From NCBI GenBank assembly GCA_016699405.1, contig CP064972.1, positions 2,139,501 through 2,203,500 on the forward strand: a stretch of DNA of 64,000 nucleotides, written 5' to 3'. Of this stretch, positions 17,458 to 25,662 are shown piece after piece. The notes beneath the pieces are model-generated. The model worked only from the letters and a program-made list of their open reading frames with translations, ran no database searches and had not been told where the DNA came from. Position 1 is the first letter of the stretch. Each line of letters begins with the position of its first letter. The position numbers and the translations under genes are program-made. Origin of the DNA: Holophagales bacterium (lineage in GTDB: Bacteria > Acidobacteriota > Thermoanaerobaculia > Multivoradales > JAGPDF01).

Positions 17458-17967
17458 ATGACGGAACTTCAGTCGCGCGAGTACAACCTCGTCATCGCCA
17501 GCCGCTTCGAGAACATCGAGCTCGTTCAGGTGGTGATCGACGACGCGTTGCGCCAGGTGGCAGCGAACGACGACCAGCGGCACTGGATCGGTCTGGCGCT
17601 GCGCGAGGCGCTGGCGAATGCCATCAAGCACGGCAACCGCCAGGACGCGAGCCGGCAGGTGGAGGTCTCCGCCACGGTCTCCCCGGTGCAGGTCAAGATC
17701 CGGGTAATCGACCAGGGCGAGGGCTTCGATCCCGATCGGATCCGCGACCCGCTCGCGCCGGAGAACCGCTTCCGCGCGGACGGCCGGGGAATCTTCTACA
17801 TGCGCCGGCTGATGGACGCCGTGGAGTTCGGCGCCGACGCCGGCGGTGGCACCGTGGTCGAACTGGTCAAGCATCTCGCCGCGCCCGCCGCGGACACCGC
17901 GTCGGGAAGCGGCGCAGTCCCGAAATCCGACACCAGCAATAGTTCCCCACAGGAGGGACGGTCATGA
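17458..17967 (+). CDS. Anti-sigma factor / serine kinase (RsbW/SpoIIAB-like, HATPase_c_2)
   Basis: A 169-residue protein of the GHKL ATPase group. The N box is REALANAIKHGN (residues ~50-61), the G1 box VIDQGEGFDP, and the G2 region RGIFYMRRLMD. Such proteins bind a sigma factor and phosphorylate a STAS antagonist. The STAS gene follows with a 4-bp ATGA overlap, which is the standard partner-switching arrangement. The C-terminal ~25 residues are a Ser/Ala-rich extension unusual for the family. Which sigma factor it controls cannot be seen here. Confidence 0.9.
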   Translation: MTELQSREYNLVIASRFENIELVQVVIDDALRQVAANDDQRHWIGLALREALANAIKHGNRQDASRQVEVSATVSPVQVKIRVIDQGEGFDPDRIRDPLAPENRFRADGRGIFYMRRLMDAVEFGADAGGGTVVELVKHLAAPAADTASGSGAVPKSDTSNSSPQEGRS

Positions 17968-18299
17968 AGATCGACGTGCGCGAGCGCGAGGGCGTCCGGG
18001 TCCTCGACATCGAAGGCAAGATCACCATCGGCAAGGGCGACGTGGCGCTGCGCGAAGCGGTGCACGAGCAGCTCGGCAAGGGCGCGAGCAAGATGCTCAT
18101 CAACCTCGCCGCGGTCTCGACGATCGACTCGTCCGGGGTGGGCGAGCTGGTCAGCGCGTTCACCACGGTCACCAACCGTGGCGGCAAGCTCAAACTGGTC
18201 AATCTGCCGGCGAAGGTCAACGACATCCTGCAGATCACTCAGCTGATCACCGTTTTCGAGACCTTCGAAAACGAGGAGGAGGCGCTCCGCTCGTTCTGA
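17964..18299 (+). CDS. Anti-anti-sigma factor (STAS domain, RsbV/SpoIIAA-like)
   Basis: A 111-residue single STAS domain. VLDIEGKITIGKG and the motif STIDSSGVGELV (residues ~51-62) include the conserved serine phosphorylated by the partner kinase. The ATG overlaps the kinase stop, so the two are co-translated. When dephosphorylated by an RsbU-like phosphatase, of which one is encoded at 7254, it should release the sigma factor from the kinase. Confidence 0.92.
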   Translation: MKIDVREREGVRVLDIEGKITIGKGDVALREAVHEQLGKGASKMLINLAAVSTIDSSGVGELVSAFTTVTNRGGKLKLVNLPAKVNDILQITQLITVFETFENEEEALRSF

Positions 18300-18312
18300 G
18301 CCGCGACGGCCT

Positions 18313-19227
18313 TTGAGCCCGATCGGCTCGTCAGCAGCACCCGATCTCGGTCCCTATCTGGCGGCCCTCGCCGAACGCGTCGAGCGACGGCTCGGTGAGC
18401 GGCTGCCTCGCGCCGAGGATCGGCCGAAGTCGGTCCATGCGGCGATGCGCTATGCCGCGACCGGACCCGGGAAGCGCCTGCGCCCCGTCCTGACGCTGGC
18501 CGTCGGGGAGATGCTCGGCGGCGGGCGCGATGCGGCCGCCGAGGACCTGGCGGTGGCCGTCGAGCTGGTGCACGCCTCGTCGCTGGTCCTCGACGACCTT
18601 CCGGCGATGGACGACGCCGACCGACGACGTGGACGGGCGACGACCCACAAGGTCTTCGGCGAGGCGATCGCGCTGCTCGCCGCCTTCGGGCTGCTCAACC
18701 GGGCGTTCGCCCTGGTCGCCGAAGCCGGCCAGCGGCTGCGCCTCAGCCGCTACACCCCCGAGGATCTGGTGCATCATCTCGCCCTGGCGATCGGGTCCGA
18801 AGGGCTGATCGGCGGACAGGCGCTCGACCTCGAGGCCGTCGCCGGACCGCCCGCTCTCGAACGGCTCGAGTACATCCACAGCCACAAGACCGGCGCGCTG
18901 TTCTTGGCGGCCGCCGAGCTCGGCGCGATGGCGGCCGACGCGCGTCGTCGCGACCTCGAGGCGGTCGGGGCCTATGCCAAGAACCTCGGACTGGCGTTTC
19001 AGATCACCGACGACCTCGTCGACGTGCTGTCGACGCCGGAAGAGGCCGGCAAGGACACCGGCAAGGACGTCGGCAAGGTGACCTTCGTCGGCCTGCTCGG
19101 CGTCGACGGTGCCCGCGCCCTCGCCGCCGAGCTGCTGGACTTCGCCGTGGCGGCGCTCGAGCCGCTGGGGCGGCGCGCCGACCCGCTGCGCGTGCTCGCG
19201 CGCTACGTGCTCGGGAGGCGGCGGTGA
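18313..19227 (+). CDS. ispA: Polyprenyl (farnesyl/geranylgeranyl) diphosphate synthase
   Basis: A 304-residue trans-isoprenyl diphosphate synthase. The first Asp-rich motif is LDDLPAMDDADRRRG (DDxxxxD, bacterial type) and the second is ITDDLVDV; KTGALF and GKRLRP are also present. It condenses isopentenyl diphosphate with allylic diphosphates for ubi/menaquinone and undecaprenyl precursors. Size and DDxxxxD spacing fit IspA. Start is TTG 18313, 13 bp after the STAS stop. Its stop overlaps the next gene by 4 bp (GTGA). Confidence 0.9.
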   Translation: MSPIGSSAAPDLGPYLAALAERVERRLGERLPRAEDRPKSVHAAMRYAATGPGKRLRPVLTLAVGEMLGGGRDAAAEDLAVAVELVHASSLVLDDLPAMDDADRRRGRATTHKVFGEAIALLAAFGLLNRAFALVAEAGQRLRLSRYTPEDLVHHLALAIGSEGLIGGQALDLEAVAGPPALERLEYIHSHKTGALFLAAAELGAMAADARRRDLEAVGAYAKNLGLAFQITDDLVDVLSTPEEAGKDTGKDVGKVTFVGLLGVDGARALAAELLDFAVAALEPLGRRADPLRVLARYVLGRRR

Positions 19228-21035
19228 GCTCGCCCGCCGAGCTCGAGGCGGTGCGCGAGGAGCTGCGGCGGCTCGGTTACCTCTCTCGCCGTCTCGACCG
19301 CTTCCTCCTGCAGGACGGGCTGCGCCCGCGGGGCGGGCTGGGCGCCTGGCTGCGCCTGGCCGGCAAGGTCGGCCTGACCGCGGGCGGCGGCCTGGCGCTG
19401 GTGGCCTCCGGCGGCCTGGCGCTCGCCAACGGCAGCCTGGCGGCGGCGCCGGCGGACCCGGCGGTGCTCTTTCTCCACCTCGTCGTCCCGCTCGGCCTGG
19501 CGGCGGCCGCCCTGTTCCTGGCCCTCGCCGGGGCGCTCGCGGCCGCGCTGCGCTGGCTCCCGGTGCGGCGGTTCGAAGCGGTGCCGACGGCGCTCGCCGC
19601 GGCGGTGGCGGGCGCGCTCGCCGGGGCGGGGCTCTGGCAGGCCTGGGGCCATCTCCGGTCGCTGCCCCGCCCGCAGGTGGCCCTGGCGCTCGTCGCCGGC
19701 CTGGCGGCGGCGGCCGGCCTCGCCGCGCTCCTCGACCGCGCGCTGCTCGCCCTGGCCATCGGCATGACGCGACACGCTCCGGCGGGGCGGCGACTCTCGC
19801 CGCGTCGTCTCGCGCTCGCGGCGCTGCTGCTGGCCGTGGCGCTCGCCCTGCCGCTTCTCCTGAGCGCCCGGCAGGTTCCGGCCACGCCGGTCGCCTCGCT
19901 GCCGATGGCGCCGGGGGACCGGGTGCTGCTGCTGGCCGTCGATGGCGTGCTGCCCGGCGAGCTCGACTACCTCCTCGCCCGCGGGGAGCTGCCGACGCTC
20001 GCCGAGCTGGCGGCGGCCGGCTCCGGCTGGCGGCCCTACCGTCGCCCCGCGATGGTGCCAGCCACTTTCTGGACCGGGGTCGCCACCGGGGTCGCCCCGG
20101 CCGCCCACGGCGTGGTGGCGCTCGACGCCGTCGAGCCGCTCGGCGTCAGCGTGCCCCTCGCCCGCCTCGGTCCGACGCGCGCGGTCTGGCGATTCTGGTC
20201 GGAGCCGCTCGGTCTCGCGGTGGTGCGCCCGCTGCTCGCCGGCCGGCGCCGGGCGGCGGCCCTCTGGGAGCTGGCGTCGCGGGGCGGCGCCCCGGTGCTG
20301 GCGGTCAACTGGTGGGCGACGTTCCCCGCCGAGCCGCTGCCCGGTCTCGTCGTGGCCCACGGCGCGCGGCAGCTCCTCGCCGAGGGCGCGGTCGGGGCGG
20401 TGGCGCCGGAGGAGCGCGGACCGGGACTCGCGGCGCTCGCGGCGGACACGAGCGCCGACCCGGCGTCGCTCGCCGCGCTGCGGGCGCTCGGCGAGCCGGA
20501 GCGCGCCCGCATCGCGGGGATGGCGCTCGCTCCCGACGCGCTCTACCGCCGGGTGCTCGCCGACGAGGTCGGCGGAAGGCCCCGCGTGGCCGCGCTCTAC
20601 CTGCCCGGACTCGACATCGCGGCCGAGGGCTGGAGCGGCGGCGACCTCGCCTTCGCCGATCTGCTGCGCGCCGAGCTCGCGGCCGCCGACCGGCTCCTCG
20701 CCGACGGCGGGGGGTTCGACACCGTGGCGGTCATCGTCGACCCGGGCCGCCGCGGCGCGGTCGGGGAGGGGCGGGCGATGCTCTGGCGGCGGGCGGGCTG
20801 CGGCGGGCCGGCGCGGCCCGCGGTCGAGGTCTGGCAGGTCGAGGCCGTGACCGCCGCGCTCTTCCGGGCGGCGGGGCTGCCGCAGAGCGCCGAGCTCCCG
20901 GAGCCGGTCGCGGCCTGCCGCTGGCCGGAGCCGCCGGCGCGGGTCCCCACCTATGGGGGACGGCCCGCCGGGGCGCCGCGACCCGCCTCCGACGCCGAGT
21001 ACCTGAAGAGCCTGCGCGCGCTCGGCTACCTCTGA
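19224..21035 (+). CDS. Membrane protein with degenerate alkaline-phosphatase-fold domain
   Basis: A 603-residue protein. Residues ~40-215 contain four or five hydrophobic segments; from ~228 on there is an alkaline-phosphatase/phosphodiesterase-like domain (VLLLAVDGVLPGELDYLL, PATFWTGVATGVAPAAHGV). The nucleophile Thr position in TFWTG is kept, but the usual C-terminal metal site SDHGF is replaced by VDPGRRG, so at least one metal site is missing. The C-terminus SDAEYLKSLRALGYL is the tail seen on many phosphatases and sulfatases of related bacteria. GTG start overlaps ispA by 4 bp; the C-terminus overlaps the convergent MFS gene by 10 bp. Probably non-catalytic or altered; function unknown. 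Confidence 0.7.
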   Translation: MSSPAELEAVREELRRLGYLSRRLDRFLLQDGLRPRGGLGAWLRLAGKVGLTAGGGLALVASGGLALANGSLAAAPADPAVLFLHLVVPLGLAAAALFLALAGALAAALRWLPVRRFEAVPTALAAAVAGALAGAGLWQAWGHLRSLPRPQVALALVAGLAAAAGLAALLDRALLALAIGMTRHAPAGRRLSPRRLALAALLLAVALALPLLLSARQVPATPVASLPMAPGDRVLLLAVDGVLPGELDYLLARGELPTLAELAAAGSGWRPYRRPAMVPATFWTGVATGVAPAAHGVVALDAVEPLGVSVPLARLGPTRAVWRFWSEPLGLAVVRPLLAGRRRAAALWELASRGGAPVLAVNWWATFPAEPLPGLVVAHGARQLLAEGAVGAVAPEERGPGLAALAADTSADPASLAALRALGEPERARIAGMALAPDALYRRVLADEVGGRPRVAALYLPGLDIAAEGWSGGDLAFADLLRAELAAADRLLADGGGFDTVAVIVDPGRRGAVGEGRAMLWRRAGCGGPARPAVEVWQVEAVTAALFRAAGLPQSAELPEPVAACRWPEPPARVPTYGGRPAGAPRPASDAEYLKSLRALGYL

Positions 21036-22237
21036 GCCGCCGGGGTGGCCCGTAGTCCGAGGAGGGCGAGGGCGGCGCAGCCGGCGAGGGCGGCCGCCGT
21101 CGCGAAGGCCGCCTCCGGCGAGAACGACTCCCAGACCCATCCGAACCAGAGGCTGGCCGCGAGCGTGGCGAGCCCCGTCACCAGATGGAAGGCGCCGAGC
21201 GCGCTGCCGAGCGCCGAGGTCCCCGCCGACTCGGCGACGAGCGCCCGCTCCGCGCCTTCGGTCAACCCCCACGCGAAGGCGTAGGGGAGAAGAAGCAGCG
21301 CGAGCGCGCGGGGTCCGTCGGCGAGGGCGAACCCGAAGTAGGTGGCGCCGTAGAGCGTCCAGCCGAGCAGCAGCGCTCGCCGGTGGCCGATCTGGTCGGC
21401 GAGGCGGCCGGCCGGGGCCGAGGCCAGCGAGCGGACGAGGTGGAAGCCCGACCAGAGCAGGGCCAGGCCCGCGGCCGGCAGGCCGAGGTCGCCGGCGCGC
21501 AGCAGCAGGAACGCGTCGCTCGAGTTGGCCAGCGCGAACAGGCAGAAGCTCGCGAGGAGCGGCCCGAGTCCCGCTGCGGAGCGGACCCCGGTGGGGACGG
21601 CGGCGGGGGCCGGCGCCGCGGGCGCCGGCCTTGCGACCGGGGGCTCGCGCAGGCCGAGCTGGACGACGGCCCAGCCGACGAGCGCCGGGACGGTGGCGAG
21701 GGCGAAGACGATCCGGACCCGCCCCGGCGCCGCCAGCAGCACCGCCGCCGCGATCAGCGGGCCGACCGCGGCGCCGAGGTGGTCGAGGCCGCGGTGGAAA
21801 GAAAAGGCGAAGGCGCGATCGTGCGGTGGCGTGCTCTGCGCGATCAGCGCGTCGCGCGGCGCCGTACGGATCCCCTTCGCCAGGCGATCCCAGGCGCGCA
21901 GGGCGAGCACCTGCCAGGTCGCGCCGGCCACCGCGAGCAGGGGGCGCGCGATGGCCGAGAGACCGTACCCGGCGGCGACGAACGGCTTGCGCCGGCCGAA
22001 ACGGTCGCTGGCGCGGCCTGCGGCCCCTTTGACCAGCGACAGGACGCCTTCGGCGACCGCCTCCATCGCCCCCAGCGTCGCGGCGCCGCCGCCGAGCGCG
22101 GCGAGGAAGCCGGGGAGCAGCGGGTAGACCATCTCGCTCGCCACGTCCTGGAAGAACGAGGCGGCGCCGAGCCTCCGCACGGCCGGCGGCAGCCCGGTTC
22201 CACGGTAGATCGCCTGGATGCGCCCGAGCCGGTTCAT
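21026..22237 (-). CDS. MFS transporter
   Basis: A 403-residue major facilitator protein with about 12 membrane segments. Loop 2-3 carries GRASDRFGRRKP, the MFS A-motif, and a related RLADQIGHRRALLL occurs at the start of the second half. The segment FFQDVASEMVYPLLP at TM1 resembles permeases of the bacterial YfcJ/Tet group. Substrate unknown. The ATG at 22237 is the only sensible start. The stop overlaps the end of the convergent gene at 21035. Confidence 0.88.
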   Translation of the reverse strand: MNRLGRIQAIYRGTGLPPAVRRLGAASFFQDVASEMVYPLLPGFLAALGGGAATLGAMEAVAEGVLSLVKGAAGRASDRFGRRKPFVAAGYGLSAIARPLLAVAGATWQVLALRAWDRLAKGIRTAPRDALIAQSTPPHDRAFAFSFHRGLDHLGAAVGPLIAAAVLLAAPGRVRIVFALATVPALVGWAVVQLGLREPPVARPAPAAPAPAAVPTGVRSAAGLGPLLASFCLFALANSSDAFLLLRAGDLGLPAAGLALLWSGFHLVRSLASAPAGRLADQIGHRRALLLGWTLYGATYFGFALADGPRALALLLLPYAFAWGLTEGAERALVAESAGTSALGSALGAFHLVTGLATLAASLWFGWVWESFSPEAAFATAAALAGCAALALLGLRATPAAQR

Positions 22238-22306
22238 GGGATGCGGTGTCGGGAAGCCTAGCCCGGCCTGCGGTCGCCTGCACAGAGCCTCGGGAGCGAT
22301 CGGCGG

Positions 22307-22312
22307 TAGAGT
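22307..22312 (+). promoter_or_regulatory. -10-like box TAGAGT for the methyltransferase-like gene
   Basis: TAGAGT lies 38 bp before the GTG at 22351 in an otherwise GC-rich gap. No clear -35 box. Confidence 0.3.
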
Positions 22313-22350
22313 GGGGCTCCACGCGCGAAGACAGTCCAGGGAGGATCCTC

Positions 22351-23307
22351 GTGTCGGGCTCCAGGTTCCTGACGCACCCCCTCTTGTCGCCGCTGCGGCG
22401 GCTCTACCGCGCCGCGCTGCGGGGCGGGCGCGGTCTCCTCAACCGCCTCGGGCTGAACGTCGACCGGGCCGGGGACGACGACTCGCCGCTGCCGGTGCTG
22501 GCGGGCCTGGCGGCGAACCGGGCGCGGTGGGACCGGCCGAGCGCCCTGGTCGGAGTCGCGCGCGATCTGGACGCGATGGAGCGCCTGCTCGGCCGTCTCG
22601 CGGCGACCCATGGGGAGGAGGTCCCGCGCCTCCCGCCCTTCGCCGAGCTGAAGCGCGAGCGGCTCGGTCCGGGTTTCACCGAGGTCGACGCGGTGCTCGC
22701 CTATTGGATGGTGCGCGACCTACGGCCGTCGCGCATTGTCGAGGTGGGGTCGGGCCTGTCGACGCGTGTCCTCGCCTTCGCGGCGGCGCGCAACGGCGCG
22801 GAAGGCGCGCCCTGCGAGATGCGCTGCATCGATCCGTTCGGCAAGGCGGCGGCGCTCGCCGCGCTCGGAGTCGAAGTGATCCGCGAGGAGGTCCAGGCCC
22901 TGCCGGTCGATTGGTTCTCGTGGCTCGGACCGGGCGACCTGCTGTTCATCGACAGCAGTCACGTGGTGCGCATCGACGGGGCGGTGCCGTTCCTCCACCT
23001 CGAGGTCGTGCCGCGGCTGCCGGTGGGGGCGCTGGTGCACGTGCACGACGTGCACTTCCCCTACGTCACGCCGTTTCCCGCCGAGGCCTACCTCTTCCGG
23101 GCCAAGTGGCCGCGCTACTGGACCGAGGCGATGCTGCTCCAGGCCTTCCTGGCCTTCAACTCCAGCTTCGCAGTCGTGCTCTCGGCGGCCCTGCTGCGAT
23201 TCCACCGCGAGGCGGCGCTGGCGGCGGCGATCCCCGGCTATCGAGGGGTCGATCCGGCCGATCACGACACGCACGCGGGGTCGATCTGGTTGCGACGCGA
23301 GCGCTGA
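22351..23307 (+). CDS. Class I SAM-dependent methyltransferase-like protein
   Basis: A 318-residue protein. The N-terminus (~1-90) is basic and helical; ~110-260 has a Rossmann-type methyltransferase core with IVEVGSGLSTRVLAF (motif I), CIDPFG (motif II acidic) and GDLLFIDSSHVV plus VHVHDVHFPY (motif IV region). This pattern is typical of the FkbM/TylF-like methyltransferases found in sugar and natural-product loci. GTG 22351 is chosen because GGGAGGA sits 6 bp upstream; the frame is open to 22246. Substrate unknown. Confidence 0.75.
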   Translation: MSGSRFLTHPLLSPLRRLYRAALRGGRGLLNRLGLNVDRAGDDDSPLPVLAGLAANRARWDRPSALVGVARDLDAMERLLGRLAATHGEEVPRLPPFAELKRERLGPGFTEVDAVLAYWMVRDLRPSRIVEVGSGLSTRVLAFAAARNGAEGAPCEMRCIDPFGKAAALAALGVEVIREEVQALPVDWFSWLGPGDLLFIDSSHVVRIDGAVPFLHLEVVPRLPVGALVHVHDVHFPYVTPFPAEAYLFRAKWPRYWTEAMLLQAFLAFNSSFAVVLSAALLRFHREAALAAAIPGYRGVDPADHDTHAGSIWLRRER

Positions 23308-23382
23308 GCGCGGGTCGCCGGTCCTCCAGCGCTCCGGCGGGACCGCGGCGCGCCGGCAGGTCGGGTCGGAGCCGCCATTTGC

Positions 23383-23388
23383 TAGGAT
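23383..23388 (+). promoter_or_regulatory. -10-like box TAGGAT upstream of the phosphatase-EnvC operon
   Basis: TTGCTAGGAT is an extended-type -10, 76 bp upstream of the ATG at 23465. It could drive the whole 23.5-29 kb operon. Confidence 0.35.
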
Positions 23389-23464
23389 CCTCGGCTCATT
23401 CGACGTCGGAGTCGGCGGGGACGCTCGCCGCACCGACGGTCCGCCGCGGAGGAGCCCCCCCGAG

Positions 23465-25657
23465 ATGTCCCGACGCTTTGCCCCAGTTGCCCTGCTCGCC
23501 CTGCTCCTCTCCGTGTCCGGCGCCGTCCCGGCGAGCGCGGCGGGGCCCGCCGTCGCGTCCCCGGCCGCGGCCGGGGGCTCGCCGCGCGTCGTGGTCCTGG
23601 GCTTCGACGGCGTCGACGCCAAGCTCACCGAGCAGTGGATGGCCGAAGGCCGGTTGCCGAACCTCGCGCGGCTGCGCGACCAGGGAACCTACGCCGCGCT
23701 GCGCTCGACCGTGCCGTCGCAGACGCCGGTCTCGTGGTCGACCTTCTCGACCGGCCTCAACCCCGGCCGGCATGCGATCTTCGACTTCCTCAAGCGCGAC
23801 ACCAAGACCTATCGCCCGAGCTTCGCGGCGTTCGACGAGACGACGGTGCCTTTCCTCTGGGGGAAGGCCAACCCCTGGGTGCTCGGTGGCGGCGCGGCGC
23901 TGCTCGCTCTGCTCGTCGGCTGGTTGGCCGTCCGGTGGATCGCGCCTCGCCGCGCGGTCCCGATCGCTGCCGCGCTTGCCCTGCTGGTCGGCGGCGGCGC
24001 AGGGTGGGTGGCCCACACGATGATCCCGACCGAGCGACCGTTGGCGGTGAACCGACAGCAGGGGGAGACCTTCTGGGAGCTGTTGGGAAAGGCCGGCAAG
24101 CGGGTGCGGGTCATGCGAATTCCGGTGACCTTCCCGCCGGAGCCGTTCGAGCATGGCGAGTTGCTCTCCGGTCTGGGCACGCCCGACCTGTCCTTCCGCA
24201 TCGGCAAGCCGTTCTACTTCACCTCGGAGCTCTTCTTCCAGCCGAAGGCCGGTGGCGATTTCTCGGTCGAAGTCGTCGAGCTCGAGGACAACAAGGGTGA
24301 GATCCGCACCGAGATCAAGGGGCCGCCGAACAAGCTGTTTCCCGCCAAAGGGCCGTACCTGACGCTGCCGATGACGCTGCGAATCGCTCCCGATCGCGGG
24401 TCGCTCGGCGTCGAGGTTTCGGGCTCGCGCTTCGACCTGCGGCCGGGCGACTGGAGTCCGTGGGTGCGCTTCACCTTCGCCTACAACCCGCTCCTCAAGC
24501 TGCACGGCATCGGACGTTTCCGGCTCATGGGGCTCGACCCGGAGATCCGGCTCTACCTCTCGCCGATCCAGTTCGACCCGGAGAACCTGCCGCCGATCGT
24601 CGACCTGACGGCGCCCGGCTCGTTCGTCGATCGTCTGACGTCGCGCTTCGGGCTCTTCAAGACGATCGGCTGGATGATCGACACCTGGTCGATCACCAGC
24701 GGCACGATCGACGAGAAGGTGTTCTTCGAGGACGTCGAGGCGACGGTCTCCAAGGACGAGGAGATGCTCGCCGGCCTGATCGCCGACGACTGGGACGTCT
24801 ACGTCCACTACTTCGAGTTCACCGATCGCGTGCAGCACGTCATGTGGCGCTACGTCGATCCGAAGCATCCGCTCTACACCGAGGAGGGGCACGCCCGGTG
24901 GGGCGACTCGATCCGCCAGGCGTACGAGCGGATGGACCGGATCGTCGGCAAGGTGATGGCGACGATGCCGAAGGACGCGGTCCTTTTCGTCGTCTCCGAC
25001 CACGGTTTCGTCTCGTGGCGCCGCACGATGAACTACAACACCTGGCTCGCCAAGAACGGCTACCTGGTTCTCAAGGGCGAGGCTCCCGGTCGCGCCAACC
25101 TCGAGGACCTGTTCGACAAGGGCGAGTTCTTCGTCACCGTCGACTGGTCGAAGACGCGGGCCTATGCGATGGGCCTCGGCGACATCTACGTGAACCTCAA
25201 GGGCCGCGAAGGGCAGGGGATCGTCGAACCGGGAGAGCCGTACCGCGCGCTGCTCGCCGAGATCAAGGGGAAGCTCGAGGGCTACGTCGACGAGGAGACC
25301 GGCGACAAGCCGGTGGCCTACGTCTGGACGCGCGACGAGGCCTACGGCGTCTACGACCCCGAGCTGATCCCCGACATGTTCGCCTCCAACAGCGAGGGCT
25401 ATCGCGTCGGCTGGCAGGACACCCTCGGCATCGTCGCCAAGAACGTCGTCGAGCCGAACCGCGACATCTGGAGCGCCGATCACTGCTCCGTCTATCCGCC
25501 CTTGGTCAAGGGGATCCTCTTCAGCAACCGCCGGCTGGATGCGCCTGATCCGTACATGGCCGACGTGATGCCGACGCTGCTCGAGCTCCAGGGGGTCACC
25601 TCTCCGGTCCAGCTCGACGGCCGCAGCCTCTGGCCGCGCGGAGCGGCCGCCCGGTAG
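23465..25657 (+). CDS. Alkaline phosphatase family protein (type I phosphodiesterase / nucleotide pyrophosphatase-like)
   Basis: A 730-residue secreted or membrane-anchored enzyme with a signal peptide (~1-25). The metal sites look intact: VVVLGFDGVD (Asp), PVSWSTFSTGLNPGRHAIFDF (nucleophile Thr/Ser region), VYVHYFEFTDRVQH (Asp/His) and FVVSDHGF (Asp-His), with a distal His in WSADHCS. Two hydrophobic segments near residues ~140-185 interrupt the N-terminal part. Such enzymes hydrolyse phosphodiesters or phosphonoesters of lipids or nucleotides. It leads an operon with EnvC, S41 and YibQ, so a role in envelope maintenance is likely. Compare the degenerate relative at 19224. Confidence 0.85.
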   Translation: MSRRFAPVALLALLLSVSGAVPASAAGPAVASPAAAGGSPRVVVLGFDGVDAKLTEQWMAEGRLPNLARLRDQGTYAALRSTVPSQTPVSWSTFSTGLNPGRHAIFDFLKRDTKTYRPSFAAFDETTVPFLWGKANPWVLGGGAALLALLVGWLAVRWIAPRRAVPIAAALALLVGGGAGWVAHTMIPTERPLAVNRQQGETFWELLGKAGKRVRVMRIPVTFPPEPFEHGELLSGLGTPDLSFRIGKPFYFTSELFFQPKAGGDFSVEVVELEDNKGEIRTEIKGPPNKLFPAKGPYLTLPMTLRIAPDRGSLGVEVSGSRFDLRPGDWSPWVRFTFAYNPLLKLHGIGRFRLMGLDPEIRLYLSPIQFDPENLPPIVDLTAPGSFVDRLTSRFGLFKTIGWMIDTWSITSGTIDEKVFFEDVEATVSKDEEMLAGLIADDWDVYVHYFEFTDRVQHVMWRYVDPKHPLYTEEGHARWGDSIRQAYERMDRIVGKVMATMPKDAVLFVVSDHGFVSWRRTMNYNTWLAKNGYLVLKGEAPGRANLEDLFDKGEFFVTVDWSKTRAYAMGLGDIYVNLKGREGQGIVEPGEPYRALLAEIKGKLEGYVDEETGDKPVAYVWTRDEAYGVYDPELIPDMFASNSEGYRVGWQDTLGIVAKNVVEPNRDIWSADHCSVYPPLVKGILFSNRRLDAPDPYMADVMPTLLELQGVTSPVQLDGRSLWPRGAAAR

Positions 25658-25662
25658 CGACG

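Noticed and set aside
19203..22322. A 1,039-codon minus-strand open frame spanning the phosphatase-fold and MFS genes
   Set aside because: Low-complexity Arg/Gly/Ala translation without any motif; the genes beneath it have membrane segments and family motifs.
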